64,000 nt of DNA from NCBI RefSeq assembly GCF_000429865.1, contig NZ_KE386977.1:55043-119042 (forward strand), read 5' to 3'. This document shows, one piece after another, positions 17,357 to 26,019 of the stretch; the stretch's first letter is position 1; every line of letters begins with the position of its first letter. Source of the stretch: Cucumibacter marinus DSM 18995 (GTDB lineage Bacteria > Pseudomonadota > Alphaproteobacteria > Rhizobiales > Devosiaceae). A model generated the notes under the pieces. It had not been told where the DNA came from. It saw only the letters and a program-made list of their open reading frames with translations, and did not search any database. Position numbers and translations under genes: made by a program.

Positions 17357-18277
17357 ATGTCCATCAGACCCGTCAAACAGCTTTCCGCAGCGTCTCCGAC
17401 CCTCGAAGGGGCGGGCGTCAAACTCCATCGGGCTTTCGGCTTTCACAATCCGAGCCTGCTCGATCCGTTCCTGTTGTTCGACGATTTCCGCAACGAGCAC
17501 CCGGAGGACTACAAGGCCGGCTTCCCCTGGCATCCGCATCGCGGCATCGAGACCATCACTTATGTTCTCTCGGGCTCGGTCGACCATGGCGACAGCCTCG
17601 GCAATGAGGGCACGCTCGGCGCCGGCGACGTCCAGTGGATGACCGCCGGCTCCGGCATCATGCACCAGGAAATGCCCAAGGGTGACCCGAACGGGCGCAT
17701 GCACGGTTTCCAGCTCTGGGCCAATCTGCCCTCCTCGCTGAAGATGACCAGCCCGCGCTACCAGGACATCAAGGGCAAGGATATCGAAGAGCTGATCGAT
17801 GATGACGGCACCCGCATCAAGGTGATCGTCGGCGACTATCTCGGCAAGAAGGGCCCCGTCGACGGCATCGCCGCCGATCCGGTCTATCTCGATGTCTGGG
17901 TGCCCCCCGGACGCAAGAAGACCCTGCCGGTCGATACCTATGCCAACGCCTTCGCCTATATCTTCGAGGGGTCCGGCATCTTTGCCGACGCGTCAAAACC
18001 CTTCGGCGTTCTGACCGAAAAGGAGATCGCTGGCGAGGAAGTCCATATCCGCGATATGAGCGGGGACCGCACGCTCGTCGTTTTCGATACCGGGGATTCG
18101 ATTACCGTGCAGGCGGGCGACCACGGCATCCGCTTCCTGCTGGTCTCCGGCAGGCCAATCAAGGAGCCGGTCGCCTGGCACGGGCCGATCGTGATGAACA
18201 CCCGCGAAGAACTGATGACCGCGATGCGCGATCTGCAGGGTGGCACCTTCATCAAGGAAGGCGCCGACTTCAAATAG
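17357..18277 (+). CDS. Pirin family protein
   Basis: A 306-residue double-cupin protein. The N-terminal cupin has the pirin metal site pattern PHRGIETITYVLSGSVDHGDS (H, H and the later E of MHQEMPKGD), followed by GRMHGFQLWANLP. Metal-binding residues expected in pirins (His, His, His, Glu) are therefore present. Bacterial pirins have been reported as quercetin dioxygenases or as modulators of central metabolism; no specific role can be read here. It stands alone, with palindromic leader sequences upstream and a REP-rich gap downstream. Confidence 0.92.
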   Translation: MSIRPVKQLSAASPTLEGAGVKLHRAFGFHNPSLLDPFLLFDDFRNEHPEDYKAGFPWHPHRGIETITYVLSGSVDHGDSLGNEGTLGAGDVQWMTAGSGIMHQEMPKGDPNGRMHGFQLWANLPSSLKMTSPRYQDIKGKDIEELIDDDGTRIKVIVGDYLGKKGPVDGIAADPVYLDVWVPPGRKKTLPVDTYANAFAYIFEGSGIFADASKPFGVLTEKEIAGEEVHIRDMSGDRTLVVFDTGDSITVQAGDHGIRFLLVSGRPIKEPVAWHGPIVMNTREELMTAMRDLQGGTFIKEGADFK

Positions 18278-18301
18278 GGGAGGCTACTCCTCTGCCGGCT
18301 G

Positions 18302-18523
18302 CCCTCGCCCTTCGAGGGTCGTCCTTCGGCAAGCTCAGGATGTGGGCAGGACCAATGGGGCTTGGGGCGCAACCATCCCGCTGGGCTGCCCCGGACCAGA
18401 TCCGGGGCCTGTTCGCATGGGGCACCTTGCCATTCGAGCATAGCTCTCATGGCCTGCTCACCTCCAATCGATCCACTGGATCGATTGGCTAGGCGGTTCG
18501 CAGTCCCGGCTCAAGGCCGGGAC
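18302..18523. repeat. Cluster of REP-like palindromes
   Basis: Four palindromes follow one another after the pirin gene. A degenerate hairpin at about 18301-18349 begins CCCTCGCCCTTCGAGG. CCCCGGA/TCCGGGG lies at 18389-18407. A perfect 12-bp inverted repeat with a single central base lies at 18464-18488 (CCAATCGATCCA and its complement). GTCCCGGC/GCCGGGAC lies at 18503-18523. The first element shares its 16-bp start with a palindrome at 63921-63936, so it is a dispersed family. No gene is supported in this stretch. Confidence 0.75.
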
Positions 18524-18556
18524 AGCACGGAGCGTGTGACACGCGCCACAAACCAA

Positions 18557-18583
18557 AAGGGCCGCCCTTTGGGGGCGGCCCTT
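18557..18583 (-). terminator. Strong hairpin terminator, best read on the minus strand
   Basis: An 11-bp perfect stem, AAGGGCCGCCC with GGGCGGCCCTT, has a five-base loop. Read on the minus strand the stem is followed by TTGGTTTGT, giving a T-rich tail; on the plus strand the tail is not T-rich. It lies about 55 bp after the stop of the small minus-strand ORF and would end its transcript. Confidence 0.6.
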
Positions 18584-18638
18584 CCGTGAGTTCATGACAT
18601 CGCGTGGCGGGGGTCGAAGGACCCACCGGATGCCGGAC

Positions 18639-18713
18639 TTATGACGAAGGCTGCTCCATCACTCGAGCGCACCATCCAAAGCCTCGCGACACCACAGAAA
18701 TCTCACTCGACAT
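18639..18713 (-). CDS. Putative 24-residue small protein or leader peptide with near-complete Shine-Dalgarno
   Basis: On the minus strand AAAGGAGGTGATCC (18728-18715), the complement of the 16S rRNA 3' end, precedes an ATG at 18713 with seven bases between AGGAGG and the start. The ORF encodes 24 residues beginning MSSEISVVSRGFGWC and ends before a hairpin terminator at 18583-18557. So long a match to the anti-Shine-Dalgarno is rare by chance. I do not recognise the peptide. It has one Trp, one Cys and no membrane segment. No downstream gene exists on this strand, so it would be a stand-alone short transcript. Confidence 0.45.
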   Translation of the reverse strand: MSSEISVVSRGFGWCARVMEQPSS

Positions 18714-18888
18714 TGGATCACCTCCTTTCGTCAGTTGCTGTTGGTAAAACTCTGCCGCAATTCTACTGATTTGGCAATTCACTCCGCGATGATTTTGCGA
18801 GCCCCGCAAATATCCGATCACTGCGCGCTCTTGCCTCGATTTGGCAAACCTGCATTATGCCTGTGCGGGGAAGAGTTTGTGGGACGCG

Positions 18889-20145
18889 ATGCTCGGAAAC
18901 CTGATTGTTGCAGCGCTGCTGGCGCTGGCCATTATCTTTGCCATTCCGGCGGTCAGCCCCTATGGGCTCGAGAACTGGCTTTCACTGACCGCATCGTCGC
19001 TGGCCTTCACGGCCATGGGGATCAATCTGGTTCTGGCCATGCGCCTCAAGCCCGTCGAGAAGCTGTTCGGCGGGCTCGATCGTCTCTACTTCACCCATAA
19101 ATGGCTCGGCATCTCGATCATCGGCCTGATCGTCATCCACTGGTACATCAAGCCGAATTTCTCGGGCCTTGCCCTGTCGACGACGTTCAACACCACCGCA
19201 GCCTTCGTCGGCAAATGGACCTTCTACGCGCTTTTGATCCTGCTGCTTTTGAGCGCCATCAAGCGGCTGCCGCGCACACGGATCGAATTCCCGTATCACA
19301 TCTGGCGCTGGACCCACCGTTTCATCGGCATCGCGTTCATTTTCCTCGCCTTTCATCAGGCCTTCATCAAGCGGCCTTTCGGCGGCGAGGCACTGCTGTC
19401 GAGCTATCTGAACCTGTGGGCGCTGATCGGCATCGCTGCCTATCTCTATGTCCAGATCGGGCCCTATCTCAAGCGGCGCGGTTACACCGTGACCGATGTC
19501 GACAAGCATGACTTCGCGACCCTGATCACCGCCAAACCGGACGGGCGTCCGGTCAAGGCCAGACCCGGCCAGTTCGCCTTCATCAAGGTAAAGGGCAAGG
19601 GGCTCGAAGAACCGCACCCTTTCACCATTGCCGGGCCGGATCCGGACGGCACGCTGCATTTCGCGATCAAGCCCCTGGGCGACTTCACGGCCCGCCTGCG
19701 CGAGCGGATCGAGCCGGGCGACAAGATGGTGATCGAGGGTGGCTATGGCGGCTTCAACCATGGCCGCGGCGGCAAGAAACAGATCTGGCTGGCCGGCGGC
19801 ATCGGCATCACGCCATTCCTGGCCTGGGCCCGCCATCTCGACGCTGCGGCGCCGGGGCGCTATCATCTTATTCATTGCGTTCGTGGCCCGGCCGACGCCG
19901 TGGGGCGTCAGGAGCTTGAAGCAAAGTCTCAAGAGCTCGAGAACTTTGCATTCACCCTCCATTCATCTGAGAACGGCAATCGTCTCACGGCTGATAAGAT
20001 ACTGGGCTATGTGGATTTTGAACCCGCCGGCGTGGACCTCTGGTTCTGCGGTCCGCCGCCATTACGCAAGGCCATCGAGGCGGGTCTGAAACAAGCGGGG
20101 GTCAACCTCGCCAGGGTGGAGTTCGAACGCTTCGAATTCCGCTGA
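18889..20145 (+). CDS. Ferric-reductase-like transmembrane flavocytochrome with NAD(P)H-binding domain
   Basis: A 418-residue protein with about six membrane segments in its first 200 residues, containing paired histidines typical of b-haem ligation (FTHKWLGISI, VIHWYI, WTHRFIGI, AFHQAFI). A ferredoxin-reductase-like part follows: FAD site EPHPFTIAG, nucleotide site WLAGGIGITPFLAWA and the closing LWFCGPPPLRKAI. It should pass electrons from NAD(P)H through FAD and haem across the membrane. The start is uncertain: a TTG at 18841 would add 16 residues; ATG 18889 lies just before the first membrane segment. The next gene, encoding a multihaem protein, begins 49 bp downstream and may receive the electrons. 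Confidence 0.85.
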   Translation: MLGNLIVAALLALAIIFAIPAVSPYGLENWLSLTASSLAFTAMGINLVLAMRLKPVEKLFGGLDRLYFTHKWLGISIIGLIVIHWYIKPNFSGLALSTTFNTTAAFVGKWTFYALLILLLLSAIKRLPRTRIEFPYHIWRWTHRFIGIAFIFLAFHQAFIKRPFGGEALLSSYLNLWALIGIAAYLYVQIGPYLKRRGYTVTDVDKHDFATLITAKPDGRPVKARPGQFAFIKVKGKGLEEPHPFTIAGPDPDGTLHFAIKPLGDFTARLRERIEPGDKMVIEGGYGGFNHGRGGKKQIWLAGGIGITPFLAWARHLDAAAPGRYHLIHCVRGPADAVGRQELEAKSQELENFAFTLHSSENGNRLTADKILGYVDFEPAGVDLWFCGPPPLRKAIEAGLKQAGVNLARVEFERFEFR

Positions 20146-20194
20146 CAATGGGAACAGCGGGTGCGGGGGGCCGCTCACGCTAGAGAGAGGGACG

Positions 20195-23100
20195 ATGAGG
20201 ACGCATCCGATCAGCAAACGCACCAGGGGGCAGGGGGGCACACTCCTGGCCCTTGCCGCCGTTCTGGGCCTTACATTCGTGGCACCGGCCACGGCCCAGG
20301 AAACCTTCGATCAGTCGGCTTTCGCCAATTACGAGGCGGATACCTCAAATGGCGAATACATGTTCAAGGCCGCCGGTTGCGCGGCCTGTCATGCGTCTGA
20401 AGCCGACGAGACGGTCATGTCCGGCGGCAAGCGGATGGATTCGGCGATCGGCGTCTTCTACGCCCCCAACATCACCGCCTCCGAGGCGGGGATCGGCGGC
20501 TGGTCCAATGCCGACTTCCTCAATGCCGTCATGCGCGGCAAGGCCCCCGACGACCGCCACTACTACCCGGTTTTCCCCTACACGGCCTATGCCGGGCTCA
20601 AGCCCGAAGACGTCCTCGACATCAAGGCCTATCTCGAAACCCTGCCCCAGTCCGATTTCCGCCCGCCCGATCACGAGATCGGCCTGCCCTGGAACCAGCA
20701 ATGGTTCCTGGCGGTTTGGAAGTTCGGCAATATGGACATCACCCCGCATGTGCCGGGCGACAATTCCCAGCATGCGCGCGGCGAATATCTCGTTGAGGCC
20801 GCAGGGCATTGCGGCGAATGCCACACCCCGCGCAACCTGACCTATGGTCTCGATGAAGGCCGAGCCTTCCAGGGCGAACTGGGCCTGACCGGCGCCTTCG
20901 CCCCCGATATTTCCAAGGCGCGCCTCGACGGCACCACGGCTGAAGACTTCTGGGGCGCCGGCCTTTTGCAGGGCAAGACCCTGTCCGGCTCGCCCATCAA
21001 CGACAAGGCCATGGCTCATCTCGCCGAAGGCTGGGCCGACCTGACCGATGAAGACCGCCGGGCCATGTATGCCTATCTGGCCGACAAGGAGGTGACCCCG
21101 CCACCGCCGCCGCCGGAGCCCGATCCGACCAAACCCGCCTGCGGACTTGAGGAAGAGGCTGCGCCCGCCCAGGTCGCGACAACCGATTACGCAAGGGCCG
21201 CGGACGATTTCGTTGGCACCTATTGCCGGAACTGCCACGGCCCCGGCCAGTCATCCGCCGGCAGCTTCCCGGCTGGCGACCTCGCCTCCATCGCCCGCAA
21301 TCCGGCCTTTGTGACTCCGGGCGATCCGCAGAAATCGCTGCTCTATCAATCGGTGAAATCCGGTCGCATGCCGATTGGCAAGCGCCCGAGCGCCGGCGAA
21401 CTCGACGACCTCGCCGCCTGGATCACCGCGCTCGGTGAAGTTGACCGCGCCGAACTGGCCGTGCCCGAGCAATCCATGGCCCGCACCCGCGACATCCTCA
21501 CCTATGACGGGGAGGTTGCTGCGGCGCTGGCGGACATCAAGCAGGTCGACGAACTCGACCGGCCCTATATCCGCTACTTCTCCTATCGCAACCAGTATAA
21601 CGGCGTGTTCCCCTGCGAGAGCCCCGAGACCTTCGCTGACCGCATGAAGTTCTATCGCGGCGGCTTCGTGAAGCTTCTCAACTCGCTGAGCTACGCCCCG
21701 CGCCTTGTCGATCCCGAAGTGGTCGCCAACACCAACGATACGCTGGTGCGCGTCGACCTGCGCGATCTCGAATGGGAGTTCGACGATTACGACCGGCTGG
21801 CCGTCGAGTATTTCTATGGCGTTGACCCGGACGATGATCCGTCACTCGCGGCCCTGGCGCTCGAAACCGAAACCCTGCTGCCGATCATGCGGGCGGACTT
21901 CTTCATGTCCTTTGCCAGCCGACCCGACATCTATGCCTATCTGCTCGATCTCCCCGACAATATCGAGGTGCTCGAGCGGCGGCTGGGCGTCGATGCGACC
22001 CGCAATATCGAACGCCGGGACGTGGTCCGCGCCGCCTTTGACGAAGGGGCATCGGGGGTTTCCGATCATAACCGCCTGATCGAACGGCATGACCTGCCTC
22101 AGGGTGGCTATTACTGGAAGAGCTACGACTTTGCCGGCTCGCGTGGCGAGCAGAGCCTCAGGCGATTCCCGCATGGTCCGGGCTGGATTCCGCTCAGCCT
22201 CGGGCTCGAATCCTTCAAGCATGACGGGGGCGAAATGATCTTCTCGCTGCCCAACGGCATGCAGGGCTATTACCTCTCGACCGCGCCGGGCGACGCGCTG
22301 GAAGTGGGGCCGACGCAGATCGTGTCCTTCCGCCAGCGCCCGATCGGCAAGGGGATCGAGATCCGCAATGGCCGGTCCTGCTTCGACTGTCACGCCGATG
22401 GCATTCTCGCCAAACGCGACCAGTTGCGGAACCACATCGAAACCTCGACCCTGTTCTCGCTCGATCAGCGCGACCTGTTGCTGCAGATGTACCGCAGCCA
22501 GGATGAGCTCGACGAGGTCTATGCCGAGGACAAGGAACGGTTCCTCGAGGCCCTTGACGAGATCAATGTGACCGAGGTGACCAGCGATGGCGCCGTGCGT
22601 TCACTGACCGGCCCGGGTCGGGCAGGGGGCACCGAGATCATCACCTTCTATGCCGACCTGTACGAAGAGGATCTCACCTTCGAAAAGCTCGCCGCCGAGT
22701 TCGATTTGACCCCGGAAGAGTTCGAACAGCACATCCAGCGTGTGCCGGACGAATTCGCCCGCCGTCTTGGCCAGGACTGGATCAACCAGTTTAATGCCGG
22801 ATTGACAGTGCCGCGTGACGAGCTCGAGGAGCAGTATGCCTATCTCCTCGAGGCGCTGACCCAGCGGGCACCGCTGGTCTTCGCGCCTTACGACGAGCAG
22901 GGCGGCTTTGCCGACGCCGACGACTATGCCGGTGAAGACCCTGCCGATTATGAGGAGGAAGCGGCTGAGGAATATGCCGCCAAACCCTACAAGGAGCGTG
23001 TCGAGGTCAAGCACGAGCCGGTCAAGCCGGCCGAGCAGCCGGCCTATCGCGAGGACGCCTATAACGAGGCGAAGCTCAAGCTCGGCATCGAGGTTGATTC

Positions 23101-23509
23101 AACCAACAAATATGTCGGCGATGAGCTGCATTTCTCCATCACCACCAATCACGACTGCGAACTGCAGATGTTCTATGTCGAGACCAGCGGTAATGTGGAA
23201 GTGTTCCCCGATGCGATCCTGGGCGGCACCACGCTCAAGGCTGGCGAATCCAAGCGCATCCCTGATCCGAGTGCCGGGCGGCTGGTCTTCGACGAGCCGG
23301 GCTATGACGAAGCGCTGGTGGCCTATTGCGCCATTGGCGGTCTCGGCGACAGCCGGCTCTCGATCGACGAAGTGCGCTCCTATGTGGCCGAAAATGCCGG
23401 CCAGCCGCCGACCCGCGGCATCGCCATCGAGGTCTTCGAGAAATCGAAGGGCGAAGGCGGACGCACCGCGACCCAGATGGTGTCGTTCAACGTGCAGCCT
23501 GCCGAATAA
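20195..23509 (+). CDS. Secreted tetrahaem c-type cytochrome with C-terminal DUF4384-like domain
   Basis: A 1104-residue protein with a signal peptide ending near ATAQE (residue 40). Four CXXCH motifs are visible: CAACH at 62-66, CGECH at 206-210, CRNCH at 344-348 and CFDCH at 729-733. The first two form a dihaem region like the cytochrome subunits of dehydrogenases; after a proline linker (about 300-312) the third resembles a cytochrome c domain. The long segment around the fourth is unfamiliar. Near 965-1055 it ends in a DUF4384-like fold (GDELHFSI, VFPDAILGG, AGESKRIPDP). That domain recurs in the caspase genes downstream, tying this protein to them. The combination is unusual. Confidence 0.85.
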   Translation: MRTHPISKRTRGQGGTLLALAAVLGLTFVAPATAQETFDQSAFANYEADTSNGEYMFKAAGCAACHASEADETVMSGGKRMDSAIGVFYAPNITASEAGIGGWSNADFLNAVMRGKAPDDRHYYPVFPYTAYAGLKPEDVLDIKAYLETLPQSDFRPPDHEIGLPWNQQWFLAVWKFGNMDITPHVPGDNSQHARGEYLVEAAGHCGECHTPRNLTYGLDEGRAFQGELGLTGAFAPDISKARLDGTTAEDFWGAGLLQGKTLSGSPINDKAMAHLAEGWADLTDEDRRAMYAYLADKEVTPPPPPPEPDPTKPACGLEEEAAPAQVATTDYARAADDFVGTYCRNCHGPGQSSAGSFPAGDLASIARNPAFVTPGDPQKSLLYQSVKSGRMPIGKRPSAGELDDLAAWITALGEVDRAELAVPEQSMARTRDILTYDGEVAAALADIKQVDELDRPYIRYFSYRNQYNGVFPCESPETFADRMKFYRGGFVKLLNSLSYAPRLVDPEVVANTNDTLVRVDLRDLEWEFDDYDRLAVEYFYGVDPDDDPSLAALALETETLLPIMRADFFMSFASRPDIYAYLLDLPDNIEVLERRLGVDATRNIERRDVVRAAFDEGASGVSDHNRLIERHDLPQGGYYWKSYDFAGSRGEQSLRRFPHGPGWIPLSLGLESFKHDGGEMIFSLPNGMQGYYLSTAPGDALEVGPTQIVSFRQRPIGKGIEIRNGRSCFDCHADGILAKRDQLRNHIETSTLFSLDQRDLLLQMYRSQDELDEVYAEDKERFLEALDEINVTEVTSDGAVRSLTGPGRAGGTEIITFYADLYEEDLTFEKLAAEFDLTPEEFEQHIQRVPDEFARRLGQDWINQFNAGLTVPRDELEEQYAYLLEALTQRAPLVFAPYDEQGGFADADDYAGEDPADYEEEAAEEYAAKPYKERVEVKHEPVKPAEQPAYREDAYNEAKLKLGIEVDSTNKYVGDELHFSITTNHDCELQMFYVETSGNVEVFPDAILGGTTLKAGESKRIPDPSAGRLVFDEPGYDEALVAYCAIGGLGDSRLSIDEVRSYVAENAGQPPTRGIAIEVFEKSKGEGGRTATQMVSFNVQPAE

Positions 23510-23580
23510 ACATGCGGCGCCGGCGGCTTCAGGCCGCCGGCATCGCCTCCGGGGGGACGGAGACGCAAGAGGAGGACGCT

Positions 23581-24495
23581 ATGCCTGTGGCCAGAAACCA
23601 GAAACTTCTCGGATTTACCGTGGCCGGCACGCTGCTGGCGTTCACCGCCACGCCGGCCTTTGCCGTATGCTCGGCGCTGTCCGACAGCTATGCCGCGTTC
23701 GAGGCGGATGATGTCGAGGCCGGGCGCGCGGCGCTTGCGGCCGCCGAAAGCCATGATGACTGCTTTGCCGAAGACGTTGCCATGGCCCAGCGCATGATCG
23801 GTGTCATCCAGTTCAATGCCATTGCCGACCAGGTGGTGGCGGGGGCGCCACTCGAGGATTTCGCTGAAGAACTCGACGCCATCCGCAAGCAGGGCGCACC
23901 CTGGCAGGTCTATGACGCGCTCGGCGATATCGCCAAGGGCCGCAAGGACTATACGAGCGCCGGAGAATTCTATCTGATCGCGCTTGAAGAAGCATCGGAC
24001 CCGGCGCGGACCCCGGATTTCATCGCGCCGGACGAGGCCTATATCCTGCATCTCGACAAGGCCGCGACCGAGATGCGGCTCGCCGCAGACACCCCGCCGC
24101 GCCTGTCGATCCGCGGCGGATGCAAGGTCAATTTCCGTGGTGTGAAGATCCAGAAAAAGACCACCCCGATCCGGTTTGAGTTCAACGACACGGCCTTCAC
24201 CGAACAGGGCCTCGTTGCGGCGGACGAATTGCTGACCTGCCTCAAGACAGCGGATGCGGATTACATCACCCTGATCGGTCATACCGACCCTTCGGGTCCC
24301 GACTACTACAATCTCGACCTGTCGCTCCGGCGTGCCCAGGCCACAGCCGACTATCTCTACGAGCACGGCTTTGCCGGACACATCGATGTTGAGGGCAAGG
24401 GCGAAACCGAACTATTCCAGCCCGACGACCCTACTGCCTATACCCAGGATCAACTGTTTCAGATGCATCGCCGCGTCGATGTCATCATGAAGTAG
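23581..24495 (+). CDS. OmpA family protein
   Basis: A 304-residue protein with a signal peptide (to about residue 28, AFAVC). The N-terminal part is helical and repeat-like, with acid-rich helices resembling TPR-type packing. Residues about 195-304 form an OmpA-like peptidoglycan-binding domain with LIGHTDPSGPDYYNLDLSLRR and the later RRVDVIMK, where the Asp and Arg that bind diaminopimelate are conserved. It is thus likely anchored to the cell wall from the periplasm. The start at 23581 follows AGGAGGACGCT. It lies between the cytochrome gene and two caspase genes, with four bases to the next start. Confidence 0.9.
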   Translation: MPVARNQKLLGFTVAGTLLAFTATPAFAVCSALSDSYAAFEADDVEAGRAALAAAESHDDCFAEDVAMAQRMIGVIQFNAIADQVVAGAPLEDFAEELDAIRKQGAPWQVYDALGDIAKGRKDYTSAGEFYLIALEEASDPARTPDFIAPDEAYILHLDKAATEMRLAADTPPRLSIRGGCKVNFRGVKIQKKTTPIRFEFNDTAFTEQGLVAADELLTCLKTADADYITLIGHTDPSGPDYYNLDLSLRRAQATADYLYEHGFAGHIDVEGKGETELFQPDDPTAYTQDQLFQMHRRVDVIMK

Positions 24496-24499
24496 ATCG

Positions 24500-26017
24500 A
24501 TGCGCTGGCTCCCCTCGGCATTCGCCGCCCTTTGCCTCGCCGCCAGCCCGGTGCCGGTCTGGGCTGCAACCTACGGACTGGTGATCGGTATCGACAATTA
24601 CGATGCCGCGCCTGACCTCGACGGGTCGGTCGCCGATGCCGAGGACATCGCCGCCGCGCTCGATGCTTATGGCGCGGCAAGGGTGGTCAAACTCACCAAT
24701 GCAGATGCCAGCCGCGCCCGCATCGTTTCCGAATTCGACAGGCTGGTGGCCGAGGCAAGCCCGGGCGATACGCTGATCTTCACCTATTCCGGCCACGGCA
24801 CCCAGGCGCCTGCCTTCGTTCCTGAAGCAGAACCGGACGGTCTCGACGAATTCTTCCAGCTCGGACGGTTCGATCCGTCGCGCATGGAAGAGACCAAGAA
24901 CGAACGGATCTTCGACCAGGAAATCCGCGCCTGGCTGTTGCGTGCACAGGCCAAGGGCATGCGTGTGGTTTTCGTCGCCGACAGCTGCCATTCCGGCGGC
25001 ATGGACCGGGCGCTGGGGCTCAAGACCAGGCTGGCCCCGCGGGTCGAGGTTCCTTCCGAGCCGCCCAGCGCCGAAGCGCTGTCCGGCGAACGCATCAAGG
25101 AAGACGAGTTCAAATCGGTGGTGTTCCTGGCCGCCTCGCTTGAAAGCCAGCCGACCCCGGAAGTGATCATCGACGGGCAGTCGCGGGGCGCCCTGAGCTA
25201 TGCATTTGCGCGCGCGCTGGAAGGCAAGGCCGATCTTGATGGCGATGGGGTGATCACCCGCATCGAGCTCGAAGACTACGTGCTGCCGATCGTCAAGCAG
25301 GAATCCGAGGCCCTGCAGACCCCTGAATTCAGGCCGCGCAATGCCGAGGCCATGCGCTCCACGGTTTTGGGGGACGTCAAACAGGCGCTCGACAATCCGC
25401 TCAAGACAGAACCGCCCGCCGATGTGCACGACCTGCCTTTCATCGTTTCGGGCGGTACACTGCCGGTCAATCTTGACGGGGTCAAAAATGGCGGCAACCG
25501 GCCCTTCCGCTACGATGTGAACGAGCAGCGGCTCTATTCGCCCTTTGGCGATGTCGCGGCCGAGCGATTGCTGCCCAACCAACTTCAACCGGCCATCGAC
25601 AAATACCGCCTGTTGTCGGTGCTCAAGGACGAAAGTCGGCTCAATACCGGCGCCATCATCCTTTCCCCCGCCAGGCCGCTTTACAAAAGCGCCGAACGGC
25701 TGAGCCTCTCCGCGCGAAGCTGGACCAAGGGCTATGTGCTGATGTTCAACCTCGCCAATACCGGTGAGGTCCAGTATCTCGGCGCGTACCCGAACGGGGC
25801 CGGCGAGGCCGTCGCGCTGGGGCAGTTTGCGGTGACCCCGCCCTATGGCGCCGATCATCTGATCGTCATGTCGCTCGAAAAGGACGGCAAGGAGATCGAC
25901 GACCTCCTGCAGCAGCGGGGCATCAAGCCCGGAGCCCTGATCGAGCGGTTCAAGGACCTGTTCTCCCATCAGAACGCCAAGGTGGCGATCCAGCCCTTCT
26001 ATACCGAAAGTCTGTGA
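24500..26017 (+). CDS. Secreted caspase family (C14) protein with DUF4384-like domain
   Basis: A 505-residue protein with a signal peptide (about 1-22). The caspase p20-like domain shows the His of YSGHGTQAP (His99) and the Cys of ADSCHSGG (Cys163), so the catalytic dyad is intact. The C-terminal part (about 393-465) is DUF4384-like, with LSLSARSWTKGYVLMFNL and an AYPNGAGEAV turn. Bacterial relatives (metacaspase-like or orthocaspase) usually cleave after basic residues, but the specificity here is unknown. The start is four bases after the OmpA-like gene stop; its own stop lies two bases before the next ATG, so it is part of a tight operon. Confidence 0.88.
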   Translation: MRWLPSAFAALCLAASPVPVWAATYGLVIGIDNYDAAPDLDGSVADAEDIAAALDAYGAARVVKLTNADASRARIVSEFDRLVAEASPGDTLIFTYSGHGTQAPAFVPEAEPDGLDEFFQLGRFDPSRMEETKNERIFDQEIRAWLLRAQAKGMRVVFVADSCHSGGMDRALGLKTRLAPRVEVPSEPPSAEALSGERIKEDEFKSVVFLAASLESQPTPEVIIDGQSRGALSYAFARALEGKADLDGDGVITRIELEDYVLPIVKQESEALQTPEFRPRNAEAMRSTVLGDVKQALDNPLKTEPPADVHDLPFIVSGGTLPVNLDGVKNGGNRPFRYDVNEQRLYSPFGDVAAERLLPNQLQPAIDKYRLLSVLKDESRLNTGAIILSPARPLYKSAERLSLSARSWTKGYVLMFNLANTGEVQYLGAYPNGAGEAVALGQFAVTPPYGADHLIVMSLEKDGKEIDDLLQQRGIKPGALIERFKDLFSHQNAKVAIQPFYTESL

Positions 26018-26019
26018 CC

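Noticed and set aside
18715..18728. Possible remnant of a 16S rRNA 3' end on the plus strand (GGATCACCTCCTTT)
   Set aside because: Bases upstream do not match helix 45 of 16S rRNA; the stretch makes sense as a Shine-Dalgarno on the other strand.
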